A stretch of DNA of 64,000 bases, from NCBI RefSeq assembly GCF_009707385.1, contig NZ_CP046115.1, positions 4,526,001 through 4,590,000 on the forward strand, given 5' to 3'. The stretch is from Klebsiella oxytoca (lineage in GTDB: Bacteria > Pseudomonadota > Gammaproteobacteria > Enterobacterales > Enterobacteriaceae). This document shows positions 24,791-33,828 of the stretch, in pieces. The notes beneath the pieces are model-generated. The model ran no database searches. It saw nothing but the letters and a program-made list of their open reading frames with translations, and was not told where the DNA came from. The position numbers and the translations under genes were made by a program. The first letter of the stretch is position 1. The number at the start of each line of letters is the position of its first letter.

Positions 24791-25582
24791 ATGACTTCAG
24801 AAGCCGTATTTATCCAGGTCGGCGCGCTGGCCGATGGTTTTGCCCCGCACGGTAATTTGTTGGCCGCCGCCAGCCTGCCCGCAGGCGAGCGCTTTAGCTT
24901 TTATGCCGCCGGGAGCGAGCCGCAGCAGCTGATTATCGAAAATGACCAGACGCTGCGCTGGAACGGCAAGCGCGCGCCCTGGCGGGCGACAGCCCTGCGC
25001 CCCGATATTCTGTTTATCGATTTCCTTGACCCGGAGCGCGATAACGCCAGCATCAGCGCGATATGCAACCTGAAGCAGCGCAACGCCACGCTGGTGTATG
25101 GCCAGCTACCGGATGAGGCCGCCGCGCGGCTGGATGCCTTCAGCCGGGTAGAGCAAGGACTACCGCTGACCGCGGTTGAGGTGCGATTCGACTTTGCTCG
25201 CCTGGATACGCGGCCGGGACCGCTACCGGACTTTACCGATGCGCTGGTCGGCATGCGCAATCAGTACACCTACAGTCCGACCGAACGCTATGAGCATATC
25301 TATCTCAACGATAATTTTTACGCCTGGCAGTGTCTGGACGGCGTGGAAAAGGGGCTGGCGGATGTCGACCGTTGCCATTATGTGCAGGTGGCGGAGGATC
25401 TCTATCTGTTTGTCTGGCGGGAGAAAATCATTCCGACGCTGGGGGTGATCCTGATCGATCTGCAGCAGATGCGCACCGATGGCAAGATCATGGGCTATCA
25501 GGGCAGCGATTTTGGCGCCTTAAGCAATTTCCCGGTCGGCGCGAGCGCTAAAATTCTCAACGTGACCCGCCATCAGGCGTAA
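24791..25582 (+). CDS. moaF: MoaF-like protein
   Basis: A 263-residue soluble protein with two lipocalin-like halves: GERFSFYAAGSEPQQLII in the N-terminal half and MRNQYTYSPTERYEHIYLND, YVQVAEDLYLFVWREKIIPT, VILIDLQQMRTDGKIMGYQG in the C-terminal half. These features fit MoaF of the monoamine regulon, whose biochemical role is not established. The ATG at 24791 has AGGAG 5 nt upstream; 24 extra upstream codons overlap moaE in another frame and are rejected. Confidence 0.8.
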   Translation: MTSEAVFIQVGALADGFAPHGNLLAAASLPAGERFSFYAAGSEPQQLIIENDQTLRWNGKRAPWRATALRPDILFIDFLDPERDNASISAICNLKQRNATLVYGQLPDEAAARLDAFSRVEQGLPLTAVEVRFDFARLDTRPGPLPDFTDALVGMRNQYTYSPTERYEHIYLNDNFYAWQCLDGVEKGLADVDRCHYVQVAEDLYLFVWREKIIPTLGVILIDLQQMRTDGKIMGYQGSDFGALSNFPVGASAKILNVTRHQA

Positions 25583-25608
25583 ATACAGCTTTCATTAACA
25601 ATACAGCT

Positions 25609-25642
25609 CCGGCCGATAACCTCAACGTATGTATCGGGCCGG
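25609..25642. terminator. Hairpin between convergent moaF and NAT genes
   Basis: CCGGCCGATA and TATCGGGCCGG pair with one bulged G and a 13-nt loop. It lies between the two stop codons. No U-tract follows on either strand, so termination is only suggested by position. Confidence 0.4.
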
Positions 25643-25661
25643 GCGTCAACAACTTGCTGCG

Positions 25662-26528
25662 TTACGCGCTTTCACGCGCCTGCAGCCATTCTTCATGGAT
25701 CTTCTGTACTTTAACCCAAAGCTTTTTAAGTGCTATCTCTGGAACGTTTTCGAAAGTCAGACCGAATTCATCCCCAAGCACTTCCAGCCACTCTGGTAAA
25801 GATGTTGAGGTGTGAGTCGTCACGACTTCGCCATTGGTTTTTGTCAAAACGCAGCCTCGCAGAATCGTTTTGCCAGATGGCTTCCGGAGTTGTGCCGTAA
25901 CCACTTTTGCATATCCGGATTCTGGCGAGCACATATTAAAGTGATGCTGGTCTACGAAATCACTCATAGAAGCAGGTTGCTCGGCCATACTTACACCTGC
26001 GATCCAGCACGATGGATCGGTAATGAGATGCCAGTCTCCAACGCCGTTCTCGTCCACCGCTTCCATGCCAAACTGCATCGCGTCCTGGTTAACGACAGTA
26101 TTCATAAGCGGCATTTGTTCATGGAGCGCATCACCAAGGCCAACATCCACCCACCATCTCCCGTTGGGATTACTTTCACTCGGCAACCCTTCGGCAATGA
26201 TTGCCGCATGGTTTTCCAGTTTTATGTGTTGCGGTCCTTCGGCTCCGTGGACGTTTGCAGGGTTGATGCTCACGCGGTAACCAAGGTGAGTAAGAAGTGT
26301 GTGGAAGCCGCCATTAAGCTGAAAACAATAACCACCTCGTCGGGTGGTTGCCGCTCTTTGGAAGCTTTCCATGGCGTCGATGCCCCAATCCTGCCCAAGG
26401 TGGATCCAAAATGTTTCGTAAGGAATCTGTTCGACATGAGCCTGATGTAAACGAGTCAGCGCTTCGATGGAGGGTTTTTCGACGTCAATACCAAGACGGG
26501 CCAGATAGGATTCTACTAACTTGTTCAT
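25662..26528 (-). CDS. Arylamine N-acetyltransferase (NAT)
   Basis: A 288-residue enzyme transferring acetyl from acetyl-CoA to arylamines and hydrazines. The Cys-His-Asp triad is visible from MNKLVES: Cys68 in RRGGYCFQLN, His107 in LENHAAI and Asp128 in VDVGLGD. The frame continues 36 codons upstream, but the NAT fold begins at this Met and family length (about 280) fits. Lower GC than the adjoining moa genes suggests a separate origin. It is divergent from a LysR-type gene, the usual layout for a regulator and its target. Confidence 0.87.
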   Translation of the reverse strand: MNKLVESYLARLGIDVEKPSIEALTRLHQAHVEQIPYETFWIHLGQDWGIDAMESFQRAATTRRGGYCFQLNGGFHTLLTHLGYRVSINPANVHGAEGPQHIKLENHAAIIAEGLPSESNPNGRWWVDVGLGDALHEQMPLMNTVVNQDAMQFGMEAVDENGVGDWHLITDPSCWIAGVSMAEQPASMSDFVDQHHFNMCSPESGYAKVVTAQLRKPSGKTILRGCVLTKTNGEVVTTHTSTSLPEWLEVLGDEFGLTFENVPEIALKKLWVKVQKIHEEWLQARESA

Positions 26529-26841
26529 CTTACTTTTAAATTCCAAATCAGGTGTAAATTGACTTAAGGAGTCAGACAGATGTCCACCCTGAACAGATGC
26601 CATACCGTCGTGACCATCGTTTTGCAGTCTGTGCATTTTGCCTTTTCATTTATGAGAATTAATCACCGAGAAAGGTGTTAAATTTTAAAAGAGCTGACAT
26701 GGTCAGATATATTGTAAATCTGCTTTTATCAGTACATTTTCTCTGTAGTTACTGACTGAAAGTGACTGTATTTTAATATCCATATTCCGTACATTGTAGA
26801 GTCTGAAATGAGAATGATGTTTTCATATTTGAGAGGATGCA
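26529..26841. promoter_or_regulatory. Divergent promoter region NAT / LysR
   Basis: A 313-bp AT-rich gap with no gene. LysR-type operators (T-N11-A) would be expected here; I cannot single one out reliably by eye. Confidence 0.35.
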
Positions 26842-27762
26842 ATGGATCTTAACGCCTTAAAAATGTTTGTTCTGACAGCCCGCTGCGGTAGTCTTTCAGC
26901 AGCAGCGCGTCAAAACAACATACCGCTTCCGACGCTAAGCCGCAGAATCGCTGAACTTGAGCATGAACTGGATGTTGTTCTGCTCGAACGAACGGTGAAA
27001 GGTTGCAGAGCAACAGAGGCTGGGGAAAAACTGCTGAATCAGGCCAGTTCGGCCATCGATATGCTTAATGATGTAGAGCAGTCTCTCACAACAGCCGGCT
27101 CCCATATTACAGGTCGATTACGCCTGACTATGCCTCAATCACTTGAACCTTGGTGGGAGATAATCAGGCAATTTCAGCGTCTATATCCGGGTATTGCCAT
27201 TAACGTTTACACAACTGAACGCCGGGTGGATTTAGTTTCTGAAGGCATTGATGTCGCGTTAAGGGTTGGGAGTATCTCTGATGATGATGTTGTTGCGAGC
27301 CATCTTATGGACTTCAGGCATATTCTGGTCGCCAGCCCGGCTATTTTCCAGGGGGGCGAGTACCCCAGAGAGCCTTCAGACCTCATGAAGTACCCCTGCG
27401 CTGCCTGGGGTTCAGTCATAGGAGCGCGTCCGGTATGGATGCTCGGTGAACATACCTACGATGTTCCTGCCACCTTCATAGTCAATGATTATCTTCATTT
27501 GCGTTCGGGAGCCCTTGCTGGTGACTACATTACCGAGTTACCTGCATTTTTTGCTGCTGAATACATTCACAGTGGCAAATTGATTGAGGTTTTACCCCAA
27601 ACACGCTTGCCCTACTCATCATTGCATCTGGTTTATAAAAAACACAGGCATGTTTCTGCTGCTGCCAGAGCCTATATAGAATTTTGTAAGGATAATATTC
27701 ACGTACTAAAGGAAATAAGCCGCGTGCCCTCAGATAGAAATGAGGGAAATATGTATCTGTAA
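26842..27762 (+). CDS. LysR-family transcriptional regulator
   Basis: A 306-residue LTTR: N-terminal helix-turn-helix MDLNALKMFVLTARCGSLSA, ARQNNIPLPTLSRRIAELEH, and a substrate-binding domain with GRLRLTMPQSLEPWWEIIRQ and VDLVSEGIDVALRVG typical of the CrgA/AaeR-like subgroup. GAGAGG precedes the ATG. It is transcribed away from the NAT gene across a 313-bp AT-rich gap, so it probably regulates NAT (inference); its effector is unknown. Confidence 0.88.
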   Translation: MDLNALKMFVLTARCGSLSAAARQNNIPLPTLSRRIAELEHELDVVLLERTVKGCRATEAGEKLLNQASSAIDMLNDVEQSLTTAGSHITGRLRLTMPQSLEPWWEIIRQFQRLYPGIAINVYTTERRVDLVSEGIDVALRVGSISDDDVVASHLMDFRHILVASPAIFQGGEYPREPSDLMKYPCAAWGSVIGARPVWMLGEHTYDVPATFIVNDYLHLRSGALAGDYITELPAFFAAEYIHSGKLIEVLPQTRLPYSSLHLVYKKHRHVSAAARAYIEFCKDNIHVLKEISRVPSDRNEGNMYL

Positions 27763-27995
27763 ATATGTATTTTCAGTCAGTAAAACCGATGGAGTATGTA
27801 GATAAAGCGATGACCGCATCGCCCATAACTGCTGCAGGGCATTGTTGGCCATCATGATCGCGATAACAGATCCTACTTTGAAGTACAGGTTTGAAACTAT
27901 GAAGAAGCATTCCATACCTTCGTGAAGATCAGGGAATAAAAGACAAAACCTGGAACCTGAGCCCCTGAAAGTGGGGGACGCAGCCCCCTTTAACA

Positions 27996-28616
27996 TTAGC
28001 GTTTTTTAATCACCGCAAAATAACATAGCCACTGTTTGCCGGGGACATTTTCCACGGCGTCAGTTACGGTTTCGGCCTCGAACTCATGCAATGACTCAAC
28101 GTTAAAGCGTTCACGGAAGGTCTCAAAAATTTCATCCGCGTTAACACCTACCTCGCTCCCGGCTTCTTTTTTACAAGCCAGAATATAAAGTCGGCCATTA
28201 TCGCTCAGTAATTTACCCACGATATCCAGGTATGCAGCCTTTCTCACCTCATCGCCTGAAAAGATATGAAACAGTCCACTGTCAATAATGGTTCGGAATT
28301 TCCGATCCCAACTGCCAATAGTGAAAAAATCTTTAACCATAAAGTCGATATCCAGACCTGCAGCCTTCGCCTTCGCGGTAGCACGCTCGACAGCCTCTTC
28401 GACAAAATCAATACCGGTAACGTGCTCACCACGCTGAGCAAAATAAGCGGCAAGCGTACCTGTGCCACAGCCAATATCTAAGATTGGCCCACGTATATCA
28501 GAGGCGTTTTCGATGAAAGGTTTTTGCGGGCGACCGATATCCCACACTGGCTCAGCATTATCGACATAATGCTCTCTGAACCCTGCGTGATGCGCTTTAC
28601 TATCAATAATGGTCAT
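27996..28616 (-). CDS. SAM-dependent methyltransferase
   Basis: A 206-residue class I methyltransferase: SAM motif I ILDIGCGTGTLAAYF near residue 45, the acidic end of strand 2 in VTGIDFVEEAV, motif IV-like FRTIIDSGLFHIF, and LLSDNGRLYILACK. It resembles the TehB/thiopurine methyltransferase-like group of small-molecule methylators; no DNA- or rRNA-type signature is seen. It begins 2 nt after the stop of the upstream ribbon-helix-helix gene, so the two form a tight operon. The natural substrate is unknown. Confidence 0.85.
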   Translation of the reverse strand: MTIIDSKAHHAGFREHYVDNAEPVWDIGRPQKPFIENASDIRGPILDIGCGTGTLAAYFAQRGEHVTGIDFVEEAVERATAKAKAAGLDIDFMVKDFFTIGSWDRKFRTIIDSGLFHIFSGDEVRKAAYLDIVGKLLSDNGRLYILACKKEAGSEVGVNADEIFETFRERFNVESLHEFEAETVTDAVENVPGKQWLCYFAVIKKR

Positions 28617-28618
28617 GG

Positions 28619-28873
28619 TTATTCCCCTTCCTTGTAGTCACTGATGTATGCGTTAGCACCTTGTGCTCGTGCAGCGCGGTCGTCTTCCGACTGGGCTTCA
28701 TGCTCCGTACGCTGGTTATACATCTGAATAGCACCATCTAACGCCCTACGGATAACGGCCCCCAGAGGAACATCGATCCCTAATTCACCCTCTAATTTTT
28801 CCTTCCAGTCGGTGAAAACCTTCAGTTGCTCATCAGTTAATCTTACGGTTACTACATTACTTTTTCTGCTCAT
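28619..28873 (-). CDS. Small ribbon-helix-helix regulator
   Basis: An 84-residue protein starting SRKSNVVTVRLTDEQLKVFT, the beta strand and first helix of a MetJ/Arc-type ribbon-helix-helix domain; the second helix is VPLGAVIRRALDGAIQMYN, followed by a charged tail. GAGG lies just before the ATG. A perfect 24-bp palindrome lies 30 bp upstream of the start, which suggests autorepression of the two-gene operon. It resembles an antitoxin in size, but its partner is a methyltransferase, not a recognisable toxin. Confidence 0.8.
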   Translation of the reverse strand: MSRKSNVVTVRLTDEQLKVFTDWKEKLEGELGIDVPLGAVIRRALDGAIQMYNQRTEHEAQSEDDRAARAQGANAYISDYKEGE

Positions 28874-28902
28874 CTTTTCCTCAGCGTCAATTCACAGTTG
28901 AT

Positions 28903-28926
28903 GTAAACAATGTATACATTGTTTAC
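28903..28926. promoter_or_regulatory. Perfect 24-bp palindrome in the promoter of the RHH-methyltransferase operon
   Basis: GTAAACAATGTA at 28903-28914 is followed immediately by its exact reverse complement at 28915-28926. It is centred about 40 bp upstream of the RHH start codon and probably overlaps the -10/-35 region on the minus strand. Ribbon-helix-helix dimers bind such symmetric sites, so it is the likely operator. Confidence 0.75.
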
Positions 28927-29163
28927 TAATGAGGCAAGCAGTGATTTTTTAAGGACGATTGAAGTGGAATATGTATAGTTTTCTCCTCTGAGATCACCCT
29001 GTGGAGAGTTTCAGAGCGTACAGGAGAATCTATACACATTTCTATACGACATAAGGTGTTGATTTGGTGTAAGTCAGGTTGAATTGAGTTGACGAAAATT
29101 CGATAAAAAACCGAGTAAAATCAGTAGGTAGTTGACTTGAGTGGAGTTCGGGAGATTTGAAAT
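28927..29163. other. AT-rich junction between accessory block and tRNA-Gly
   Basis: About 240 bp with no gene. It may contain the end of an old integrated element; I looked for a copy of the tRNA 3' end here and to the left and did not find one. Confidence 0.4.
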
Positions 29164-29237
29164 TGGAGCGGGCGAAGGGAATCGAACCCTCGTATAGAGC
29201 TTGGGAAGCTCTCGTTCTACCATTGAACTACGCCCGC
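29164..29237 (-). tRNA. glyU: tRNA-Gly (anticodon CCC)
   Basis: A 74-nt tRNA with acceptor stem GCGGGCG/CGCCCGC, D-arm with AGTTCAATGGTAGAAC, anticodon loop TTCCCAA (CCC), T-arm GAGGGTTCGATTCCCTTC, and encoded TCCA end. It corresponds to E. coli glyU, which also sits beside actS (ygeR) and is the integration site of the ETT2 island there. Its 3' end faces the accessory block at 25.7-28.9 kb. Confidence 0.97.
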
Positions 29238-29317
29238 AGGGAAGTGCGTGGGTCATTATAGACCTTACGCACCCGCTGACAAGCCCAAACCGGGCTAACT
29301 GTCGATAAAATAACCTT

Positions 29318-30043
29318 TTAGCACTTGGGCTTACTGCCCTGCGGCGGCAAATAACGCAGCGGATCGATAGCCGTCGCACGATAACGAATCTGGAAGTGCA
29401 GCCGTACGGAGTCCGCATCCGAGCTGCCCATGGTGGCAATCTGCTGGCCAATTTTTACGCTCTGGCCGTTGTTCACCATCAGCTTGTCGTTGTGCGCATA
29501 GGCGCTGATATAGTCCTCATTATGTTTAATCATAATCAGGTTGCCGTAGCCGCGCAGCTGGTTGCCCACGTACACCACTTTGCCCGCTCCTGCCGCATAT
29601 ACCGGCTGGCCGCGCTTACCGGCAATATCGATACCTTTATTGCCACCATCGCTGGTGGAGTAAGGCAGCACCACTTTGCCGCTGGTTGGCCAGCGCCAGC
29701 AGCGTTGCCCGACCGGCGGCCAGGAGGATTGCGGCACCGCCGAAGATGGCGTCACAGCGGCGGTGCGCTTCGTTGACGATTTTTTGCCTGTTGTTCCCGC
29801 CTTCGCCGTGCTCCCTGAGCCGCTGTTCAGCTTCAGCTTTTGTCCCACTTCAATGGTATAAGGCGGTGAAATATTGTTGAGACGGGCAAGGTCCCTGACG
29901 CTGGTGCCAGTAGAGCGAGAAATAGCGTACAGCGTGTCGCCGCGCTTCACGGTGTAGGTGGAACCGGAATCAGATGAGCTGGAACACCCCGCAACGATCA
30001 GGCTGCTCAGCAACATTATTGCAATAACAAAGCGTATTCTCAT
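29318..30043 (-). CDS. actS: ActS (YgeR)-like lipoprotein, amidase activator
   Basis: A 241-residue outer-membrane lipoprotein with a signal peptide and lipobox LIVAGC, a LysM domain (YTVKRGDTLYAISRSTGTSV, then RDLARLNN) and a C-terminal LytM/M23 domain. The zinc-binding residues are missing: NKGIDIAG lacks the His of HxGxD and VRLHFQ lacks the first His of HxH. This fits the EnvC/NlpD/ActS activators of AmiA/B/C amidases rather than an active endopeptidase. The ATG at 30043 (MRIRFVIAIM) starts the signal peptide; an earlier in-frame start at 30070 is less likely. Confidence 0.9.
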   Translation of the reverse strand: MRIRFVIAIMLLSSLIVAGCSSSSDSGSTYTVKRGDTLYAISRSTGTSVRDLARLNNISPPYTIEVGQKLKLNSGSGSTAKAGTTGKKSSTKRTAAVTPSSAVPQSSWPPVGQRCWRWPTSGKVVLPYSTSDGGNKGIDIAGKRGQPVYAAGAGKVVYVGNQLRGYGNLIMIKHNEDYISAYAHNDKLMVNNGQSVKIGQQIATMGSSDADSVRLHFQIRYRATAIDPLRYLPPQGSKPKC

Positions 30044-30462
30044 CAGGCGTCCTGCGCTTAACACGAACATTCACCTCTCAACCAGGGGCGATTATCATAT
30101 CAGTCCCCAGGGCAATCCCCAATCTCTACCCTTCATACAGAAGTATTAAAAGCCAGGTATCCGGCTGACGTCGTTGCCCGCCAGACAGGTCCCGGCCTTT
30201 TCGGCGCGATAGCTGAACGCGATTGTGTATTGCAAAATGATTCTCAAACTGTTGACCTCCAGCCTCTGCGCAACGCAGTCAGTCGTGGCCACCGCTCACT
30301 CCGGGTTATACATCGTTAACAACATGACGCCCTTCCCGCTAGCCAACATGTTGCCTGGGCTTGTTTTGGTAATGCCTTTGTCCCATTTATGGGCTACCCT
30401 AGTCGCCTGAGTACATGGCCAGGCAGGTTTGTGCCGGGTCATTTTCTATTTCAGGAGTTGTC
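30044..30462. other. Intergenic region actS-idi
   Basis: About 420 bp without a supportable gene or RNA. It holds the actS and idi promoters, which I could not place. In E. coli a large purine-catabolic gene block lies between these two genes; here it is absent. Confidence 0.4.
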
Positions 30463-31011
30463 ATGGTCGGGGAACATGTCATTTTGCTGGATGAGCAAGA
30501 TAAGCCCGTAGGTATGCTGGAGAAGTATGCCGCCCACACCCTCAATACCCCTTTGCATCTCGCGTTCTCCTGCTGGCTATTTAATGAACAAGGCCAAATG
30601 CTGGTCACGCGCCGCTCGCTGGGCAAAAAAGCCTGGCCTGGCGTATGGACGAACTCGGTTTGTGGGCACCCGCAAACCGGAGAAAGCTTTGAACAGGCCG
30701 TTGAGCGCCGCTGCCGCTTTGAGCTAGGCGTTGAAATCACCGATATCACTCCGGTTTTTCCAGCATTCCGTTATCGGTCCGTCGCCCCCAATGGTATTGT
30801 CGAAAACGAGGTCTGTCCGGTCTATGCCGCACGGATAGCCAGCGCCTTACGCATAAATCCCGACGAAGCGATGGATTTTCAGTGGAGCAATCTTGAGGAT
30901 ATCTTCAACGGGCTCCGCGCAACGCCATGGGCATTTAGCCCGTGGATGGCGATGCAGGCTGCGGACGATAATGCGCGTAACGCGTTAATAAGCTTTAGTC
31001 GTCAGGCGTAA
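30463..31011 (+). CDS. idi: Isopentenyl-diphosphate delta-isomerase
   Basis: A 182-residue type I IPP isomerase, same length as E. coli Idi, interconverting IPP and DMAPP for isoprenoid synthesis. Visible motifs are [30 protein letters not shown] (catalytic Cys in NSVCGHP), [11 protein letters not shown] (Nudix-like helix) and IVENEVCPV with the catalytic Glu. AGGAG lies 5 nt before the ATG at 30463; 16 upstream codons are rejected. Confidence 0.96.
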   Translation: MVGEHVILLDEQDKPVGMLEKYAAHTLNTPLHLAFSCWLFNEQGQMLVTRRSLGKKAWPGVWTNSVCGHPQTGESFEQAVERRCRFELGVEITDITPVFPAFRYRSVAPNGIVENEVCPVYAARIASALRINPDEAMDFQWSNLEDIFNGLRATPWAFSPWMAMQAADDNARNALISFSRQA

Positions 31012-31012
31012 A

Positions 31013-31035
31013 AAACCCCAGCTCTGCTGGGGTTT
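31013..31035 (+). terminator. Rho-independent terminator of idi
   Basis: A perfect 10-bp stem AAACCCCAGC/GCTGGGGTTT with a 3-nt loop, starting 2 nt after the idi stop and followed by CGTTTATT. It may also act for the convergent lysS operon. Confidence 0.85.
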
Positions 31036-31047
31036 CGTTTATTACGG

Positions 31048-31113
<66 letters not shown>

Positions 31114-31117
31114 GAAC

Positions 31118-32635
31118 TTATTTCACCGGACGCATCGCCGGGAACAGGATCACGTCGCGGATAGTGTGGCTGTTGGTAAACAGCATAACCATACGGTCGA
31201 TACCGATACCGAGACCCGCGGTCGGCGGCAGGCCGTGCTCCAGTGCAGTAACGTAGTCTTCGTCATAGAACATCGCTTCGTCATCGCCTGCAGCTTTCGC
31301 GTTAACCTGATCCAGGAAGCGCTGTGCCTGATCTTCCGCATCGTTAAGCTCACTGAAGCCGTTACCGATTTCGCGCCCGCCGATGAAGAATTCGAAACGA
31401 TCGGTAATTTCCGGGTTCTCGTCGTTACGACGCGCCAGCGGAGAGACTTCTGCCGGATATTCGGTAATAAAGGTTGGCTGAATCAGGTGCGCTTCCGCCA
31501 CTTCTTCGAAGATCTCGGTCACGATACGCCCCAGGCCCCAGCTCTTCTCAACGTGAACGCCGATGCTTTCAGCAATGGCTTTCGCAGAATCGAAGTTATC
31601 CAGATCGGCCATCTCGGTTTCCGGACGGTATTTCTTGATGGCTTCACGCATGGTCAGCTTTTCAAACGGCTTACCGAAGTCGAAGGTCTGATCGCCATAC
31701 GGTACTTCAGTATGGCCCAGAACGTCCTGCGCCAGGGTGCGGAACAGGGATTCGGTCAGCTCAATCAGATCTTTATAATCCGCATAGGCCATATAGAGTT
31801 CCATCATAGTGAACTCTGGGTTATGGCGAACGGAGATGCCTTCGTTACGGAAGTTACGGTTGATTTCGAACACGCGCTCAAAGCCGCCTACCACCAGACG
31901 TTTCAGGTACAGTTCCGGCGCGATACGCAGGTACATGTCCAGGTCCAGCGCGTTGTGATGGGTGATAAACGGACGAGCGGACGCGCCGCCGGGGATCACC
32001 TGCATCATCGGGGTTTCAACTTCCATAAAGCCGCGGCCAACCATGAACTGACGAATGCCAGCCAGAATCTGTGAACGCACTTTAAAGGTGTTGCGGGATT
32101 CATCGTTAGAAATGAGGTCCAGGTAGCGCTGACGATAGCGTGCTTCCTGATCCTGCAGGCCATGGAATTTGTCCGGCAGCGGACGCAGGGCTTTGGTCAG
32201 CAGACGCAGTTCGCTGCAATGGATAGAGAGCTCGCCGGTCTTGGTTTTAAACAGCTTACCGCGCGCAGCGATGATGTCTCCGAGGTCCCATTTTTTGAAC
32301 TGCTCGTTGTATACGCCTTCCGCCAGATCGTCGCGGGCGACGTACAGCTGAATGCGGCCGCCAACGTCCTGCAGCGTAACGAAAGAAGCTTTACCCATGA
32401 TACGGCGGGTCATCATACGGCCAGCAACGGCGACTTCAACGTTCAGCGCTTCCAGCTCTTCATTTTCTTTGCTATCGAAGTCAGCGTGCAGTTGGTCAGA
32501 GGTGTGGTCACGACGGAAATCATTCGGGAACGGGATACCCTGCTCACGCAGTGCAGCCAGCTTTTCACGACGGGCTTTCAGTTCATTATTAAGGTCAATT
32601 GCCGCGTCAGCGCCCTGTGCTTGTTGTTCAGACAT
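31118..32635 (-). CDS. lysS: Lysyl-tRNA synthetase, class II
   Basis: A 505-residue class IIb synthetase. It has an N-terminal helix and OB-fold anticodon-binding domain ([20 protein letters not shown]), then the catalytic core with motif 2 [18 protein letters not shown] and motif 3 [12 protein letters not shown]. It is the last gene of the xerD-dsbC-recJ-prfB-lysS series and starts 9 nt after prfB ends, so it is probably co-transcribed. Confidence 0.97.
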   Translation of the reverse strand: MSEQQAQGADAAIDLNNELKARREKLAALREQGIPFPNDFRRDHTSDQLHADFDSKENEELEALNVEVAVAGRMMTRRIMGKASFVTLQDVGGRIQLYVARDDLAEGVYNEQFKKWDLGDIIAARGKLFKTKTGELSIHCSELRLLTKALRPLPDKFHGLQDQEARYRQRYLDLISNDESRNTFKVRSQILAGIRQFMVGRGFMEVETPMMQVIPGGASARPFITHHNALDLDMYLRIAPELYLKRLVVGGFERVFEINRNFRNEGISVRHNPEFTMMELYMAYADYKDLIELTESLFRTLAQDVLGHTEVPYGDQTFDFGKPFEKLTMREAIKKYRPETEMADLDNFDSAKAIAESIGVHVEKSWGLGRIVTEIFEEVAEAHLIQPTFITEYPAEVSPLARRNDENPEITDRFEFFIGGREIGNGFSELNDAEDQAQRFLDQVNAKAAGDDEAMFYDEDYVTALEHGLPPTAGLGIGIDRMVMLFTNSHTIRDVILFPAMRPVK

Positions 32636-32644
32636 GTTGGTTCC

Positions 32645-33743
32645 TCATAACCCTGCTTTCAAACTTGCTTCGATAAATTGATCCAGGCTGCCGTCCAGCA
32701 CCGCCTGAGTGTTGCGGGTTTCCACCCCGGTGCGCAGATCTTTAATGCGGGAGTCATCCAGCACGTAAGAACGGATCTGGCTGCCCCAGCCGATGTCGGA
32801 TTTGTTATCTTCCATCGCCTGCTTCTCGGCATTTTTCTTCTGCATTTCCAGCTCATAAAGCTTCGCTTTCATCTGCTTCATGGCCTGGTCTTTGTTCTTG
32901 TGCTGAGAACGGTCGTTCTGGCACTGCGTCACTAAGCCGGTCGGAATGTGGGTGATACGCACCGCGGATTCCGTACGGTTAACGTGCTGACCGCCCGCGC
33001 CGGATGCGCGATAAACGTCGATGCGCAGATCCGCCGGGTTGATGTCGATATCAATATCTTCATCCACTTCCGGGTAAACAAACGCGGAGCTGAAAGAGGT
33101 GTGGCGGCGGCCGCCGGAATCGAACGGACTCTTACGCACCAGGCGATGAACGCCGGTTTCGGTCCGCAGCCAGCCGTAGGCGTAGTCGCCAATAATCTTG
33201 ATGGTCACGGACTTAATGCCCGCCACTTCGCCTTCAGACTCTTCGATAATCTCGGTTTTGAAGCCGCGCGCTTCAGCCCAGCGTAAATACATACGCATCA
33301 GCATGCTGGCCCAGTCCTGCGCTTCCGTACCGCCGGAACCGGCCTGGATATCAAGGTAGCAGTCGGCGCTATCGTATTCACCGGAGAACATGCGGCGGAA
33401 CTCAAGCTGCGCCAGCTTCTCTTCAAGCCCATCGAGTTCAGCGACGGCCTCGTTGAAGGTCTCTTCATCGTCGGCTTCAACGGCCAGCTCCAGCAGGCCG
33501 GAAACATCTTCCAGCCCCTGGGACATTTGATCCAGCGTATCAACGATGGCTTCCAGCGAGGAACGCTCTTTACCCAGCGCCTGCGCGCGCTCAGGTTCGT
33601 TCCATACGTCCGGCTGCTCCAGCTCGGCGTTTACTTCTTCGAGACGCTCTTTCTTAGCATCATAGTCAAAGATACCCCCTAAGAACGTCCGAACGCTCCG
33701 TGAGGTCCTGAATGCGGTTTTTTACCGGATTTATTTCAAACAT
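32645..33743 (-). CDS. prfB: Peptide chain release factor 2, with programmed +1 frameshift
   Basis: RF2 recognises UGA and UAA stop codons. The gene starts at the ATG at 33743 ([20 protein letters not shown]) and meets an in-frame TGA as codon 26 (33668-33666). A +1 shift at CTT (33671-33669) skips T33668 and continues GAC TAT GAT, giving 365 residues, the E. coli length. Domain signatures follow: the peptide-release motif GGQ in [14 protein letters not shown], and the UGA-specific SPF in RKSPFDSGG. It is not a mutation: the shift autoregulates RF2 level. It lies between recJ and lysS. Confidence 0.97.
33665..33680 (-). promoter_or_regulatory. prfB: prfB programmed frameshift site
   Basis: AGG GGG TAT CTT TGA C on the minus strand: an internal Shine-Dalgarno-like AGGGGG three bases before the slippery CTT, then the UGA stop and C. 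This is the canonical bacterial RF2 recoding signal, read as stop when RF2 is plentiful and shifted when it is scarce. Confidence 0.97.
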
Positions 33744-33828
33744 GGTCGGTTTCTTTTAATGGATTCGTCAAAATGCGGTGATAAGAGCGGAATTCTACCG
33801 GATTCGCGCCCTCATTAATATACTGTTG

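Noticed and set aside
27730..27996. 88-codon minus-strand open frame between LysR and methyltransferase genes
   Set aside because: No ribosome-binding site, no recognisable domain, overlaps the LysR 3' end; might be a relic but cannot be supported.
28927..29237. att direct repeat of the tRNA-Gly 3' end
   Set aside because: I looked for a second copy of the tRNA T-arm/acceptor sequence to the left and saw none in this window.
29074..29451. Minus-strand open frame of 125 codons over tRNA-Gly and the end of actS
   Set aside because: It reads through the tRNA and has no start signal.
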